Of a stretch of DNA of 64,000 nucleotides, positions 1 to 9,798 are shown piece by piece. The stretch covers positions 124,001 to 188,000 of the forward strand of contig NZ_WLYK01000009.1 in the NCBI RefSeq assembly GCF_009707545.1. The letters run 5' to 3'. Origin of the DNA: Nakamurella alba (GTDB taxonomy: Bacteria; Actinomycetota; Actinomycetes; Mycobacteriales; Nakamurellaceae). A program made the position numbers and the translations under genes. The notes below the pieces were generated by a model. That model saw nothing but the letters and a program-made list of their open reading frames with translations. It was not told where the DNA came from and made no database searches. Each line of letters starts with the position of its first letter. Within the stretch, counting starts at the first letter, position 1.

Positions 1-65
1 CCGACGAGACCAACGATGCCGACGGTCTGACAGGGCGGTGCGCAGCAGATTCGGGGTCGGGAGAC

Positions 66-449
66 ATGCCCTACGCTTTCCCGGTGCTCGTTCTCGGACA
101 GATCCTGGTCGGCCTGGTCGCGCTGATCCACGTCTACATCGTGGTGCTGGAGATGTTCCTCTGGCAGGCCCCGCGCACCCGCGCCACCTTCGGCACCACC
201 GCGGAGTTCGCGAAGGCGTCGGCCGCGCTGGCGGCGAACCAGGGCCTGTACAACGGATTCCTGGTCGCGGGACTGGTCTGGGGCCTGCTCGCCCGGGACC
301 CGCTGCGCTGGCAGGTGGAGATCTTCTTCCTGGCCTGCGTCGCGATCGCCGGCATCTACGGCGCAGCCTCCGTCAGCCGCCGGATCCTGTTCGTGCAGAC
401 CGTTCCCGCGGTGCTCGCCGGGCTCTTCGTGCTGCTCGGCCGGAGCTGA
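66..449 (+). CDS. DUF1304 family integral membrane protein
   Basis: A 127-residue, very hydrophobic protein. I see four likely membrane segments (about residues 5-28, 55-75, 80-100 and 105-125) and short charged loops, with conserved-looking stretches ALIHVYIVVLEMFLW near the N-terminus and ANQGLYNGFLVAGL in the middle. These match the DUF1304 family (about 120 residues), whose function is unknown. The ATG follows a purine-rich GGGAG. It is convergent with hisS, and a strong inverted repeat starts at the base after its stop codon. The family call is firm; no function can be assigned. Confidence 0.85.
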   Translation: MPYAFPVLVLGQILVGLVALIHVYIVVLEMFLWQAPRTRATFGTTAEFAKASAALAANQGLYNGFLVAGLVWGLLARDPLRWQVEIFFLACVAIAGIYGAASVSRRILFVQTVPAVLAGLFVLLGRS

Positions 450-514
450 CCCCTCGCGGATTCTGAACATCCGGTGGCCCTGTGGGGCATCGGATGTTCA
501 GAATCCGCGAGGGG
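450..514. terminator. Bidirectional hairpin terminator between DUF1304 gene and hisS
   Basis: A perfect 24-bp inverted repeat: left arm 450-473, right arm 491-514, 17-nt loop that can itself pair partly. It fills the gap between two convergent stop codons (449 and 520), so it can serve both strands. There is no T-tract, as is usual for such hairpins in high-GC actinobacteria. Confidence 0.8.
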
Positions 515-519
515 TGCCT

Positions 520-1779
520 TCAGGCCAGGAGCTCCCGCACCGCGTCCACCGATTCCGCGAGCGGCACCGACCGCTGCTCGCCGGAGACGAGATCCCGCAC
601 CACCACGGCACCCTCGGCCAGATCGCGATCACCGAGGATCAGCGCCACCCGGGCGCCGGAGCTGTCCGCGGACTTCATCGCGGCCTTCAGACCCCGCCCG
701 CCGTAGGACCTGTCGACCCGGACACCGGCCGCGCGCAGCTTCCCGGCGAGCACCGCCAGCTCCAGCGAGGCGGCCTCCCCCATCGGCACCCCGTAGACCT
801 CGCAGCGCGCCGTGGTGCCGACCTCGAGACCCTCGGCGTCGGCAGCCAGCAGCGCCCGGTCCACCCCGAGCCCGTACCCGATGCCGGACAGCGCCTGCCC
901 GCCGAGCTCGGCCATCAGACCGTCGTAGCGGCCGCCGCCGCCCATCCCGGACTGCGCCCCCAGGCCCGGGTGCACGTACTCGAAGGTGGTGCGGGTGTAG
1001 TAGTCCAGCCCGCGCACCATCCGCGGGTTCAGCACGTACGGCACGCCCAGCGCGTCCAGCACCGTGCGCACCTGCGCGAAGTGGGCGGCGCAGTCGGCAC
1101 AGAGATGGTCGATCATCAGCGGTGCATCGGTCAGCAGTTCCTGCACCTGCGGCCGCTTGTCGTCCAGCACCCGCAACGGGTTGAGCCGCGCGCGTTCCCT
1201 GGTCGGCTCGTCCAGCGGCAGCCCGTCCAGGAAGGACTGCAGCAGTTCCCGGTAGGCCGGCCGGCAGGCCGCGTCACCCAGCGAGGTCAGCTCGATCCGG
1301 TAGCCGGTCAGCCCGATGGCGGAGAACCCCTCGTGGCCGACGGCGATCACCTCGGCGTCCAGCGCCGGGTCGTCGCTGCCGATGGCCTCGATGCCGACCT
1401 GGTGGAACTGCCGGTACCGGCCGGCCTGCGGCCGCTCTGCCCGGAAGAACTCGCCCGAGTAGACGAGCTTCACCGGCAGCGCGCCACGGTCCATGCCGTG
1501 CTCGATGACCGCTCGCATCACCCCGGCGGTGCCCTCCGGCCGCAGCGTGATCGACCGATCGCCCCGGTCGGTGAAGGTGTACATCTCCTTCGACACCACG
1601 TCCGTCGACTCACCGACGCCCCGGGTGAACAGCTCCGTCGACTCGAACATCGGCAGCTCGATCAGCCCGTAGCCGGCCCGGTCCGCCGCGCCCACCAGAT
1701 GCCCGCGGACGGCGTCGAACCGCCGGGACACCGGCGGGTAGTAGTCGGGAACGCCCTTGGGTCCTTCGATGTGCGCCAT
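520..1779 (-). CDS. hisS: Histidyl-tRNA synthetase
   Basis: A 419-residue class II aminoacyl-tRNA synthetase that charges tRNA-His with histidine in the cytoplasm. The N-terminus has the usual [11 protein letters not shown]. Class II motif 2 lies around [16 protein letters not shown], the histidine-specific signature is [12 protein letters not shown], and motif 3 lies near [10 protein letters not shown]. The C-terminal anticodon-binding domain occupies about the last 90 residues. Length is normal for bacterial HisS. It is followed downstream by a strong hairpin and preceded (on the same strand) by a metallo-hydrolase gene, the usual actinobacterial arrangement. Confidence 0.97.
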   Translation of the reverse strand: MAHIEGPKGVPDYYPPVSRRFDAVRGHLVGAADRAGYGLIELPMFESTELFTRGVGESTDVVSKEMYTFTDRGDRSITLRPEGTAGVMRAVIEHGMDRGALPVKLVYSGEFFRAERPQAGRYRQFHQVGIEAIGSDDPALDAEVIAVGHEGFSAIGLTGYRIELTSLGDAACRPAYRELLQSFLDGLPLDEPTRERARLNPLRVLDDKRPQVQELLTDAPLMIDHLCADCAAHFAQVRTVLDALGVPYVLNPRMVRGLDYYTRTTFEYVHPGLGAQSGMGGGGRYDGLMAELGGQALSGIGYGLGVDRALLAADAEGLEVGTTARCEVYGVPMGEAASLELAVLAGKLRAAGVRVDRSYGGRGLKAAMKSADSSGARVALILGDRDLAEGAVVVRDLVSGEQRSVPLAESVDAVRELLA

Positions 1780-1844
1780 GTCGTCTTTCCGTGCAGGTGC
1801 TGTGTGCTGTGAGTCGGGTGTTGCTCTGTGTCGGTGTGGCCGGG

Positions 1845-2507
1845 TCAGGCCAGGAAGGGGTTGCCGCGGCGCTCGGCGCCGATGGTGCTGGTCGGTCCGT
1901 GGCCGGGCAGCACGAGGGCGTCGTCCGGGCGGACCAGCAGATGCTGCGCGATCGACTCCAGCAGTTGCGCACCGTCGCCGCCGGGCAGGTCGCTGCGGCC
2001 GATCGACCCGGCGAACAGCGTGTCGCCGGTCAGCAGCAGCTCCGGACGCTCGCCCTCGGCGGCGATCCGGTAGACCACCGAGCCCTGCGTGTGGCCCGGG
2101 GTGTGGTCAATCTCCAAACGCAGGCCGGCCAGTTCGATCCCGTCCACGCCGTCGATCCCGGACACCTCCGGCGGCCGCAGACCGGTCAGCGGCATGTCGG
2201 CCAGCGCGGACTGCAGCATCGGGCTCAGCCCGGCCAGCGGGTCGTCCAACAGGTGCTCGTCGGCGTCGTGCAGGTACGCGGTGACCCCCGCCGCGCGGCA
2301 GACGGCGGCCGCGTCGGCGACGTGGTCCAGGTGTCCGTGGGTGAGGAGCACGGCGGCGAGGGTGAGCCGGTGCTCGTCCAGCGTCGCCTGCAGACGTGCG
2401 GCGGCGTCCTGCCCGGGATCGACGACCAGGCAGGGACCGCCCGGCGCAGCGGCGAGCACGTAGCAGTTGGCCTGGAAGGATCCGGCCGGGAATCCGGCGA
2501 TGAGCAC
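1845..2507 (-). CDS. MBL-fold (glyoxalase II-like) metal-dependent hydrolase
   Basis: A metallo-beta-lactamase-fold hydrolase of about 220 residues. The metal-binding motif LLTHGHLDH (HxHxDH), the later HTPGHTQGS, the TGDTLF aspartate and the final LPGHGP histidine are all present, so the binuclear site is complete. The reading frame is open further upstream, but I take GTG at 2507: it has an AAGGTGG ribosome site 5 nt away and starts exactly at the family N-terminus ([18 protein letters not shown]). Homologues sit between hisS and the cyclophilin gene in many actinobacteria. The substrate is unknown; hydroxyacylglutathione or another thioester is a family guess. Confidence 0.88.
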   Translation of the reverse strand: MLIAGFPAGSFQANCYVLAAAPGGPCLVVDPGQDAAARLQATLDEHRLTLAAVLLTHGHLDHVADAAAVCRAAGVTAYLHDADEHLLDDPLAGLSPMLQSALADMPLTGLRPPEVSGIDGVDGIELAGLRLEIDHTPGHTQGSVVYRIAAEGERPELLLTGDTLFAGSIGRSDLPGGDGAQLLESIAQHLLVRPDDALVLPGHGPTSTIGAERRGNPFLA

Positions 2508-2659
2508 GAGGGCCACCTTAGTCGGCGGTCCCGGGCGTCCCGCCGGAGAGGATGCACAGGCCGTTCTCATGCCAACTCACCGAGGGCTCCGCGCCGGTCA
2601 CCTAGACTCACCGGCCGGGGATCGGTACGGATACCCCGGGTCAGCGCAGGAGGAACAGG

Positions 2660-3715
2660 GTGCCCAGCAACCAGCAGCGTCGCGAGGCCGCGAAGCGCAA
2701 GCTCGAGCGGCAGCTCGTCCGGCGCGCGGAGCGGGCCCGCAAGCAGCGGCAGCGGCTCGCGGTGGTCGGAGTGGTGGCGGCGATCCTGATCGCCGGTGGT
2801 GTGGTCTGGCTGGTCACCCGCCCGGCGTCCAGCACCGCCTCCGAGGCCGGCAGCTCGACCGGCACCGACGAGACCACCTCGACCGGCCCCACCACCCCGT
2901 GCAGCTACCCCACCGAGGGTCAGATGGCGGCGGTGAAGGAGGCGTCGGCACCGACGAACCTCTACCCCGCCAACACCGGCACCATCGACGCGGTGATGAC
3001 GCTCAACGGCACCCCGGTGACCATCACCCTGGACCGGGAGACGGCCCCGTGCGCGGTCAACTCCTTCGTCTCGCTGGCGTCCCAGGGCTTCTACAACGAC
3101 ACCGCGTGCTGGCGGCTGACCGCCAGCCCGGCGCTGAACATCCTGCAGTGCGGTGACCCGAGCGGACTGGGCAACGGCGGGCCGGGCTACTCCTACGCCA
3201 CCGAGGCCACCGCGACCGACCCGACCGCGTCGGGTGCCTACGAGTACAAGCGCGGCACCGTTGCCGTGGCCAACTCCTCCAGCGCCTACTCGACCGGCGA
3301 CACCAACGGCTCGCAGTTCTTCATCGCCTACAAGGACTCCACGCTGCCGACGCAGTACACCGTGCTCGGCACCATCTCCGAGGACGGCATGGCGGCCATC
3401 GACGCCGTCGCCGACCAGGGCGTGACCGACGACGCGCAGACCGGCAAGCCGGTGGGCGCCGCGGACATCAGCACCATCACGGTGCCGGAGGACGCGGTCC
3501 AGCAGAGCGGCGTCTACACCACGCCGTCCTCGGCCACCGAGTCGGTGCCGACCGACGTCCCCACCGACACCGTGCCGACCGATTCCGTGGATCCCTCTGC
3601 CTCGGAGTCCTCTGAGTCCTCTGAGTCCTCTGAGTCCACCGGGTCCACCGGGTCGACCGACACCACCGAGTCGGGGGCGGCGACCACGAGCGAGACCGAG
3701 GCGCCCACCTCCTGA
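2660..3715 (+). CDS. Membrane-anchored peptidyl-prolyl isomerase, cyclophilin type
   Basis: A 351-residue protein with a basic cytoplasmic N-terminus (about 1-33), one membrane segment (about 34-53), a Ser/Thr linker, a cyclophilin domain (about 90-290) and a Ser/Thr/Glu tail. Cyclophilin marks include NSFVSLASQGFYND, GDPSGLGNGGPGY, GSQFFIAY and the LGTISEDG turn. The usual F-H-R of the active site reads C-W-R, so the catalytic Arg is kept. Four cysteines in the outer domain (PCSYP, PCAVN, ACWRL, LQCGD) suggest disulfides, which fits an extracytoplasmic protein-folding role. The tail is encoded by tandem TCCTCTGAG repeats near 3600-3640. It is divergent from the metallo-hydrolase gene. Confidence 0.92.
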   Translation: MPSNQQRREAAKRKLERQLVRRAERARKQRQRLAVVGVVAAILIAGGVVWLVTRPASSTASEAGSSTGTDETTSTGPTTPCSYPTEGQMAAVKEASAPTNLYPANTGTIDAVMTLNGTPVTITLDRETAPCAVNSFVSLASQGFYNDTACWRLTASPALNILQCGDPSGLGNGGPGYSYATEATATDPTASGAYEYKRGTVAVANSSSAYSTGDTNGSQFFIAYKDSTLPTQYTVLGTISEDGMAAIDAVADQGVTDDAQTGKPVGAADISTITVPEDAVQQSGVYTTPSSATESVPTDVPTDTVPTDSVDPSASESSESSESSESTGSTGSTDTTESGAATTSETEAPTS

Positions 3716-3787
3716 CCGGTGCCTCCCGCTGACGAAGGCGGGCCGCTGTCGTGCCACGGGGGTAGAACTGGTCCGGGGTGATGCTGG

Positions 3788-4924
3788 ATGGGCGCGAAGG
3801 CGCAGCAGGTGACGGCCGCGCAGGTCCGGGCGTACCGGATCCTGGCCTCCGGGTTGGACCGCAGCGCCGCGTCCGTCGCCGGCCTCGGCGTGCTGGACCT
3901 GGGTGTGCAGGACACCGGCGGCTGGTCGGTGCTGGCCCTGGGCAACCGGTTGCCGGCCGACCACGGGCCGGTGGACGTCGGCACCCCCGGGTCGTCCTCG
4001 GACCTGGCGCTGGCCTGGTCGCTGCGCGGGACTCCGCACGTACACCGGCGGTCGGATCTGCCGGTGATGGCGGCCGCCATCTGGCCGCGGAACAGCGACG
4101 ACGCGAAGGCCCGGCTGATGGGCCGCGGCGACGCCCTGGTGGGTGCCGGGATCGATCCGTTGCAGGCGCTGGCCGATGCGGCCGGTGCCTTCCGCTCGGC
4201 GGTGACCACGACGATGACCAAGGGCGAGGCCAGCACCGCCGTCCGTGAGGCCGGGCCGCCGGAGATCTCCGCGTTCTGCCGCGCCTGCGAGGTCGTGCAC
4301 CCGATGGAGCAGCTGTTCCGGCTCGCGGCGCTGCCCGGCGGGGTCGGTGCGGTACCGGACACCCGGCCGATCGAGCTGGCCCGGTTGCGGCCGGCGGTGC
4401 GGTTGCCGAAGCAGCACGACGGCAGTGACGGACTGGTCGATCGGTACCTGGACCGGTACGGCTGCGGCAGCGCCGCGGAGATCGGCGCGTTCCTCGGCAC
4501 CTCGGCCGCGGCGATCGCACCCGATCTGCCGGACACGGTGCGGGTCACCGTCGACGGGCACCCGGGACTCAGCACCGACGATCACCTGTCGCGGATCCAG
4601 GAGGTGGACGTCGACGCCGCTCGGGCCGTGGTCCGGCTGCTGCCGCCGGGCGACCCGCTGCTCTCGGCCCGCGACCGGTCGGTGCTCACCGACGACACCG
4701 AACAGCGCAAGGCGCTCTGGCCGCACATCGGCACCCCCGGCGCGGTGCTGGCGGGCGGTCGCATCGTCGGTGCATGGCGGCCGAAGCGGTCCGGGAAGAA
4801 GCTGACCGTCACCGTCGCACTGTGGGGCAGGCTGACGAAGGTGCAGCGGGCGGAGCTTGCGGACGAGGCGGTGCTCGCCGCGTCGCTGCGTGGGGCCGTG
4901 ACGGGAGAACTGGCCGGTGCCTGA
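3788..4924 (+). CDS. Winged-helix DNA-binding protein of the YcaQ/AlkZ (HTH_42) family
   Basis: A 378-residue protein resembling the winged-helix HTH_42 family, whose best-studied members (AlkZ, YcaQ) are DNA glycosylases that unhook crosslinks. I see the N-terminal helix AQVRAYRILASGLDR, the GVQDT stretch around residue 40 where glycosylase members carry a catalytic Gln, SLRGTPHVHRRSDL, and a C-terminal region ending in GRIVGAWRPKRSGKKL. Many actinobacterial members are uncharacterised, so glycosylase activity is only a possibility. It overlaps the following ligase-like gene by 8 nt, so the two are probably co-transcribed. Confidence 0.8.
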   Translation: MGAKAQQVTAAQVRAYRILASGLDRSAASVAGLGVLDLGVQDTGGWSVLALGNRLPADHGPVDVGTPGSSSDLALAWSLRGTPHVHRRSDLPVMAAAIWPRNSDDAKARLMGRGDALVGAGIDPLQALADAAGAFRSAVTTTMTKGEASTAVREAGPPEISAFCRACEVVHPMEQLFRLAALPGGVGAVPDTRPIELARLRPAVRLPKQHDGSDGLVDRYLDRYGCGSAAEIGAFLGTSAAAIAPDLPDTVRVTVDGHPGLSTDDHLSRIQEVDVDAARAVVRLLPPGDPLLSARDRSVLTDDTEQRKALWPHIGTPGAVLAGGRIVGAWRPKRSGKKLTVTVALWGRLTKVQRAELADEAVLAASLRGAVTGELAGA

Positions 4925-5660
4925 CCGTCTCGTCGTGCTGGACCACCCGCAGGTGCTCGACCCGATGATCGACATCGCCGTCGGCCCGGCCATGCTGGCC
5001 GCCGCACGCTCGAGCGGGACTGCGCTGCTGCGGATCTCGCGGCCCGCGCCGACCGTGGCCCTGTCCGGGCGCGACTGCAACTCCCCCGGCAAGGACCTCG
5101 CGGTCGCCGCTGCCCTCGCGCACGGGTTCACCCCGGTCCGGCGTGGTCCCGGCGGACGCGCGGTCGCCTACCACACCGGTTGCCTGTGCCTGGATCTCGT
5201 CGAGCCGGCGCCCGAGTTCGGTGGTATCGCCGAACGTTTCGACCGGCTGACCGGGGTGTTGCTCGCCGCACTCACCGCCGTCGGGGTGGACGGCGGGATC
5301 GGCGAAACCCCGGGCGAGTACTGCGCCGGCGACCACAGCATCCACGACGGAATGGGGCACAAGCTGGCCGGCACCGCCCAGCGCCTGGTGCCCGGCGCGG
5401 CCCTGTTCAGTGCGGTGATCGTGGTCGACGACCCGCTGCCGGTGCGGGACGTACTGGTCGACGTCTACGCGGCGCTGGGACTGGACTGGGATCCGGCGAC
5501 CGTCGGTGCGGCCCGGTCGGTCTCGGCAGCCGCCGATCCCGACGGGCTGACCCGCGCCCTGGTGCACGCTTTCGCGGGCGGTGCATCGATCGAGGTGCGG
5601 GAGCTCCCGGAGTCCGTGCTCGCCGATGCCGCCGCCCGCCGCGACCGCCACCGGGTGTAA
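4917..5660 (+). CDS. Lipoate-protein ligase A-like (biotin/lipoate ligase fold)
   Basis: A 247-residue protein with the biotin/lipoate A/B protein ligase fold: RISRPAPTVALSGRD near residue 45, the RRGPGGRAVAYHTGCLCLDL core (RRxxGG-x-A-x-xH), and MGHKLAGTAQR, where the Lys aligns with the conserved catalytic Lys of LplA. It therefore probably attaches lipoate or octanoate to a lysine on a carrier domain, but no partner gene is nearby. The start lies inside the preceding winged-helix gene (8-nt overlap), implying translational coupling. Octanoyl transferase is an alternative role. Confidence 0.82.
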   Translation: MPDRLVVLDHPQVLDPMIDIAVGPAMLAAARSSGTALLRISRPAPTVALSGRDCNSPGKDLAVAAALAHGFTPVRRGPGGRAVAYHTGCLCLDLVEPAPEFGGIAERFDRLTGVLLAALTAVGVDGGIGETPGEYCAGDHSIHDGMGHKLAGTAQRLVPGAALFSAVIVVDDPLPVRDVLVDVYAALGLDWDPATVGAARSVSAAADPDGLTRALVHAFAGGASIEVRELPESVLADAAARRDRHRV

Positions 5661-5745
5661 CCCCAAACGGCTGCGACATCCGGTCACATCGGAACCGCAT
5701 GGTCCGTGCACAGTTCCTGGACATCCGGCGCCCAGGGTCGCTGAC

Positions 5746-6633
5746 ATGGGCCGGATCCCGCACCGACTTGCTGTCGCCGCGACGCTCGCCGTGGTGCTGA
5801 CGGCCGCGGGATGCACCCGGGACCCCACCGCCGGACCCGCGACCCCGACGGCCGGCACCACGTCGGCACCCACCGGGGCGCAGGACCGGACGGTCGCGCT
5901 GACCGTCGACGGCGTCGAGCGGGAGTACCTGCTGCACGTGCCGCCGGGGACGACCGGACCGATCCCGCTGGTGGTGATGCTGCACGGCGGGGGTGGCAGT
6001 GCCCGGCAGGCCCGGAACGCCTACGGCTGGGACGATGTCGCCGACCGGGAGGGCTTCGCCGTCGCCTATCCGGACGGACTGCACCGGGCCTGGAACGTCG
6101 GCGGCGGGTGTTGCGGGCAACCCGGGACGAGCGGATCCGACGACGTCGGATTCGTCGGCGCGGTGGTGCAGGACGCCGCCGGCCGGCTGCCCGTCGATCC
6201 GGCGCGGGTGTACGCCACCGGGATGTCCAACGGCGCGATGATGACGCACCGGCTGGCCTGCGACACCGATCTGTTCGCCGCGGTCGCCCCGGTGGCCGGC
6301 ACCCGGCTCGGCGACTGCGCCGACCCGGCCCCGATCTCGCTGCTGGAGATCCACGGCACCGCCGACGACCGGGTGCTCTACGACGGATCGCCGTCGGTGG
6401 TCGGTCCGGCACACATCGACGGACCGCCCGTGGTCGACCTGGTCGCCGACTGGCGGGCGATCGACGACTGCCCGGCGCCCCAGCAGAGCACGACCGGCAA
6501 CCAGGAGATCAGCACCGCGGAGTGCCCGGGCGGGCGCACCGTCGAACTGGTGACCATCGACGGCGGTGGGCACGAGTGGCCGGAGGACGCCACGGAGGAG
6601 ATCTGGGCGTTCTTCGCCGCCCACCCCGGCTGA
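5746..6633 (+). CDS. Secreted lipoprotein esterase of the LpqC / PHB-depolymerase type
   Basis: A 295-residue lipoprotein. I start it at ATG 5746, which gives a clean signal peptide and lipobox LTAAGC; upstream in-frame codons give no signal. The alpha/beta-hydrolase domain shows VVMLHGGGGSA (oxyanion loop), the nucleophile elbow GMSNGAMM, an aspartate in IHGTADDRVLY and the histidine in GGGHEWPE. This matches the secreted polyhydroxybutyrate depolymerase/feruloyl-esterase-like group that includes mycobacterial LpqC. The natural substrate is unknown. The last codons lie inside a 17-bp direct duplication (6621-6637 and 6641-6657). Confidence 0.88.
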   Translation: MGRIPHRLAVAATLAVVLTAAGCTRDPTAGPATPTAGTTSAPTGAQDRTVALTVDGVEREYLLHVPPGTTGPIPLVVMLHGGGGSARQARNAYGWDDVADREGFAVAYPDGLHRAWNVGGGCCGQPGTSGSDDVGFVGAVVQDAAGRLPVDPARVYATGMSNGAMMTHRLACDTDLFAAVAPVAGTRLGDCADPAPISLLEIHGTADDRVLYDGSPSVVGPAHIDGPPVVDLVADWRAIDDCPAPQQSTTGNQEISTAECPGGRTVELVTIDGGGHEWPEDATEEIWAFFAAHPG

Positions 6634-6666
6634 CCGGCCGCCACCCCGGCTGACCGGGCGCTCACA

Positions 6667-9051
6667 TCAGGCGCTGGTCACCCGGTACACGTCGTAGACG
6701 CCCTCGACCCCGCGGATGGCGCGGAGCAGGTGACCCAGGTGGGCCGGATCGGCCATCTCGAAGGAGAAGCGCGAGATCGCCATCCGGTCCTTGGACATCG
6801 ACAGGTTCGCCGACAGGATGTTGACCTTCTCGTCGGCCAGCGTCTTGGTGATGTCGGACAGCAGGCGGTGCCGGTCCAGCGCCTCGACCTGGACGGTGAC
6901 CAGGAAAATGGACGCCGAGTTCGGGTCCCAGCTGACCGGGACCAGCCGCTCGGACTCCTCGCGGAGCGCGGCGGCGTTGGTGCAGTCGGTCCGGTGCACC
7001 GACACCGCGCCACCCTTGGTGATGAACCCGAGGATCTCGTCGCCGGGCACCGGGGTGCAGCAGCGGGCCAGCTTGACCTGGATGTCACCGACGCCGGTGA
7101 CCAGCACGCCGACATCCTTGATGGTGCGCGGACGCCGGGTGATCGCGGACGAGGTGCGCTCGGCGACCTCCTCGCCGGCCTCCTCCTCGCCGCCGAGGTA
7201 CGAGACGACCTTCGCCACCACGGTTTTCGCGGAGACGTGGTTCTCGCCGACAGCGGCGTACAGGGCCGCGATGTCGCGGTAGGCCAGGTCGTGCGCGGCC
7301 GCGGCCAGCGCCTCGTGGGAGATCAGCCGCTGCACCGGTAGCCCCTCGCGGCGGGCCGCCTTGGTGATCGCCTCCTTGCCGAGGTCGACCGCCTCCTCGC
7401 GGCGTTCCTTGGCGAAGTGCTGCCGGATCTTGGTCTTCGCCCGGGACGACCGGACGAAGCCCAGCCAGTCCCGGCTGGGGCCGGCGGTCGGCGCCTTGGA
7501 GGTGAAGATCTCGACGATCTGACCGTTGGTCAGCTCCTTCTCCAGCGCCACCAGCCGGCCGTCGACCTTGGCGCCGATGCACCGGTTGCCGACCTCGGTG
7601 TGCACCGAGTACGCGAAGTCCACCGGCGTGGAACCGGCTGGCAGCTGGTGGATGTCGCCCTTCGGCGTGAAGACGAAGATCTCGCTGGACGCCATCTCGA
7701 AGCGCAGGTTGTCCAGGAACTCACCGGCGTCGCCGGCCTCCCGCTGCCAGTCGAGCAGCTGGCGCATCCACGCCATCTCCTCGACGGCCGTGGCGGCGCC
7801 GCTGTGCGTGCCGCGGGTCTCCTTGTACCGCCAGTGCGCGGCGATGCCGTACTCGGCGGTGTGGTGCATCTCGTAGGTGCGGATCTGCACCTCCAGCGGC
7901 TTGCCCTGCGGGCCGATCACGGTGGTGTGCAGCGACTGGTAGACGCCGTACCGGGGCTGCGCGATGTAGTCCTTGAACCGGCCCGGCATGGGCGCCCAGA
8001 GCGCATGCACCACGCCCATCACGGCGTAGCACTCGCGCACGCTGCCGACCAGGATGCGGACCGCGACGAGGTCGTGGATCTCGTCGAATTCGCGTCCGCG
8101 GACCTGCATCTTCTGGTAGATCGAGTAGTAGTGCTTGCCACGGCCGATGACCTCGGCCGGGATCTTGGCCCCGCTCAGTTCGGTGTTCAGCCGGGCGGTG
8201 ACATCGGCGAGGTAGGTGTCACGCGACGGCGCGCGGTCGGCGACCAGCCGGACGATCTCGTCGTAGCGCTTGGAGTGCAGGATCGCGAAGGCCAGATCCT
8301 CCAGCTCCCACTTGATGGTCGCCATGCCGAGCCGGTGGGCCAGCGGCGCCAGCACCTCGAGGGTCTCCCGCGCCTTGCGGGCCTGCTTCTCCGGCGGCAG
8401 GAACCGCATGGTGCGCATGTTGTGCAGCCGGTCGGACAGCTTGATGACCAGCACTCGCGGGTCCTGGGCCATCGCGATGATCATCTTGCGAATGGTCTCG
8501 GCCTCGGTGGCGTCGCCGAACTTGACCTTGTCCAGCTTGGTGACGCCGTCGACCAGGTGCGCGACCTCGTCGCCGAAGTCCCGGCGGACGTCGTCCTTGG
8601 TGTACGGGGTGTCCTCGACGGTGTCGTGCAGCAGCCCAGCGACCAGCGTGGTGGTGTCCATGCCGAGGTCCGCGAGGATGGTCGCGACCGCCAGCGGGTG
8701 CGTGATGTAGGGATCGCCGGACTTGCGGAACTGCCCGCGGTGCGCCGCCTCGGCCACCTCGTAGGCCTTTTGCAGGACCTTCAGGTCGGCCTTCGGGTGC
8801 AGCGCACGGTGCGCGGCGAAGAGCGGCTCCAGCACCACGTTCCGGGTGGGCGGCGGGGCGGAGGTCCGCTGGCCGCTCATCCGGCGGGTCAGCCGGGCAC
8901 GCACCCGGCGGGTGGCCGACAGCGGGGCGGTGGTGGGCTCCGCGGCAACTTCCCCGGCAACTGCCGCCGCAGCTTTGTCGTCGGTGGCGGGCGCGCCGGA
9001 GGTCTCGGTCACCGCGGCGTTGCCGCCACGGCCCGTCGTGTCCGCTGCCAC
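6667..9051 (-). CDS. rel: Bifunctional (p)ppGpp synthetase/hydrolase
   Basis: About 794 residues from GTG 9051, which is preceded by GAGGT at 5 nt; the frame continues upstream but has no better site. After a 70-residue low-complexity leader come the HD hydrolase domain (HDTVEDT at about 142-148, histidines at [11 protein letters not shown]), the RelA/SpoT synthetase domain ([31 protein letters not shown]), a TGS domain ([23 protein letters not shown]) and a C-terminal ACT domain (about 715-794). This is the stringent-response alarmone enzyme of actinobacteria. It lies downstream of apt on the same strand, with a 186-bp gap that may hold its own promoter. Confidence 0.96.
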   Translation of the reverse strand: MAADTTGRGGNAAVTETSGAPATDDKAAAAVAGEVAAEPTTAPLSATRRVRARLTRRMSGQRTSAPPPTRNVVLEPLFAAHRALHPKADLKVLQKAYEVAEAAHRGQFRKSGDPYITHPLAVATILADLGMDTTTLVAGLLHDTVEDTPYTKDDVRRDFGDEVAHLVDGVTKLDKVKFGDATEAETIRKMIIAMAQDPRVLVIKLSDRLHNMRTMRFLPPEKQARKARETLEVLAPLAHRLGMATIKWELEDLAFAILHSKRYDEIVRLVADRAPSRDTYLADVTARLNTELSGAKIPAEVIGRGKHYYSIYQKMQVRGREFDEIHDLVAVRILVGSVRECYAVMGVVHALWAPMPGRFKDYIAQPRYGVYQSLHTTVIGPQGKPLEVQIRTYEMHHTAEYGIAAHWRYKETRGTHSGAATAVEEMAWMRQLLDWQREAGDAGEFLDNLRFEMASSEIFVFTPKGDIHQLPAGSTPVDFAYSVHTEVGNRCIGAKVDGRLVALEKELTNGQIVEIFTSKAPTAGPSRDWLGFVRSSRAKTKIRQHFAKERREEAVDLGKEAITKAARREGLPVQRLISHEALAAAAHDLAYRDIAALYAAVGENHVSAKTVVAKVVSYLGGEEEAGEEVAERTSSAITRRPRTIKDVGVLVTGVGDIQVKLARCCTPVPGDEILGFITKGGAVSVHRTDCTNAAALREESERLVPVSWDPNSASIFLVTVQVEALDRHRLLSDITKTLADEKVNILSANLSMSKDRMAISRFSFEMADPAHLGHLLRAIRGVEGVYDVYRVTSA

Positions 9052-9237
9052 GCCGACCTCCTGTTCACCGGTTGTCCGGAACTCCCACCCACCAGCATGC
9101 AACACCGGCCGCCGGCCGGGCGTTCCCGGGCCGCCACCTGCGGGTCACCGGGCGTCCGGCCGAACGATACCCGCGCGAACGGGACGTTCCCGGTGATCGG
9201 TGATCATGGTCGGCCCGTCCGGGCGGGACGGGAGTGC

Positions 9238-9798
9238 TCAGTACTGCCGGACGGTGCTGAACGGCCTGCCCTCCAGGGCCTGCCGCCCGTCCAGGTCGAC
9301 CAGCTCGATCACGACGGCGACGCCGGCGACGACCGCGCCGGCCCGTTCCAGCAACCGGCAGGCGGCCGCGGCGGTACCGCCGGTGGCGAGCAGGTCGTCG
9401 ACCACCAACACCCGGCTGCCGGTCGGCACGTCGGCCGGGTGCAGCTCCAGCCGGGCGGTGCCGTACTCGAGGGTGTAGTCCTCGGCGAGGATGTCGCCGG
9501 GGAGCTTGCCGGGCTTGCGGATCGCCAGCACGCCGGTGCCGGCCAGCACCGCAGCAGCGGCGCCGAGCAGGAACCCGCGCGACTCCAGGCCGGCGATCAG
9601 GTCGATCGGTCCGTGCTGGGCGATCAGCGCCGAGGCGACCGTGCGCAGCGCGAGCGGATCGGCCAGCACCGGGGTGAGGTCGCGGAACAGGATCCCCGGG
9701 ATCGGGAAGTCCTGCTGGACCCGGGTGAGGCGGTCGACCAGCTCCGCGGCGGTCGGTGCCGGACCGTCCGGTCCGGCACCGGTGGCGTCAGCGGCCAC
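9238..9798 (-). CDS. apt: Adenine phosphoribosyltransferase
   Basis: A 186-residue purine-salvage enzyme that makes AMP from adenine and PRPP. The PRPP-binding signature VLVVDDLLATGGTA is intact, as is the ESRGFLLGAAAA region that contacts adenine. An Ala/Pro-rich N-terminal extension of about 15 residues precedes the conserved ELVDRLTRVQQDFPIPGILFRD. The start overlaps the 3' end of secF by 11 nt, so translation is probably coupled within a yajC-secD-secF-apt unit. Confidence 0.95.
   Translation of the reverse strand: MAADATGAGPDGPAPTAAELVDRLTRVQQDFPIPGILFRDLTPVLADPLALRTVASALIAQHGPIDLIAGLESRGFLLGAAAAVLAGTGVLAIRKPGKLPGDILAEDYTLEYGTARLELHPADVPTGSRVLVVDDLLATGGTAAAACRLLERAGAVVAGVAVVIELVDLDGRQALEGRPFSTVRQY

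Noticed and set aside
3595-3640. Short tandem repeats in the cyclophilin gene as a possible CRISPR-like array
   Set aside because: They are 9-bp in-frame repeats encoding a Ser/Glu tail, without spacers. No CRISPR array was seen anywhere in the window.
2567-5131. 854-codon minus-strand frame opposite the cyclophilin and winged-helix genes
   Set aside because: Arg/Gly/Ala repeats with no family features; both plus-strand genes are clearly real.
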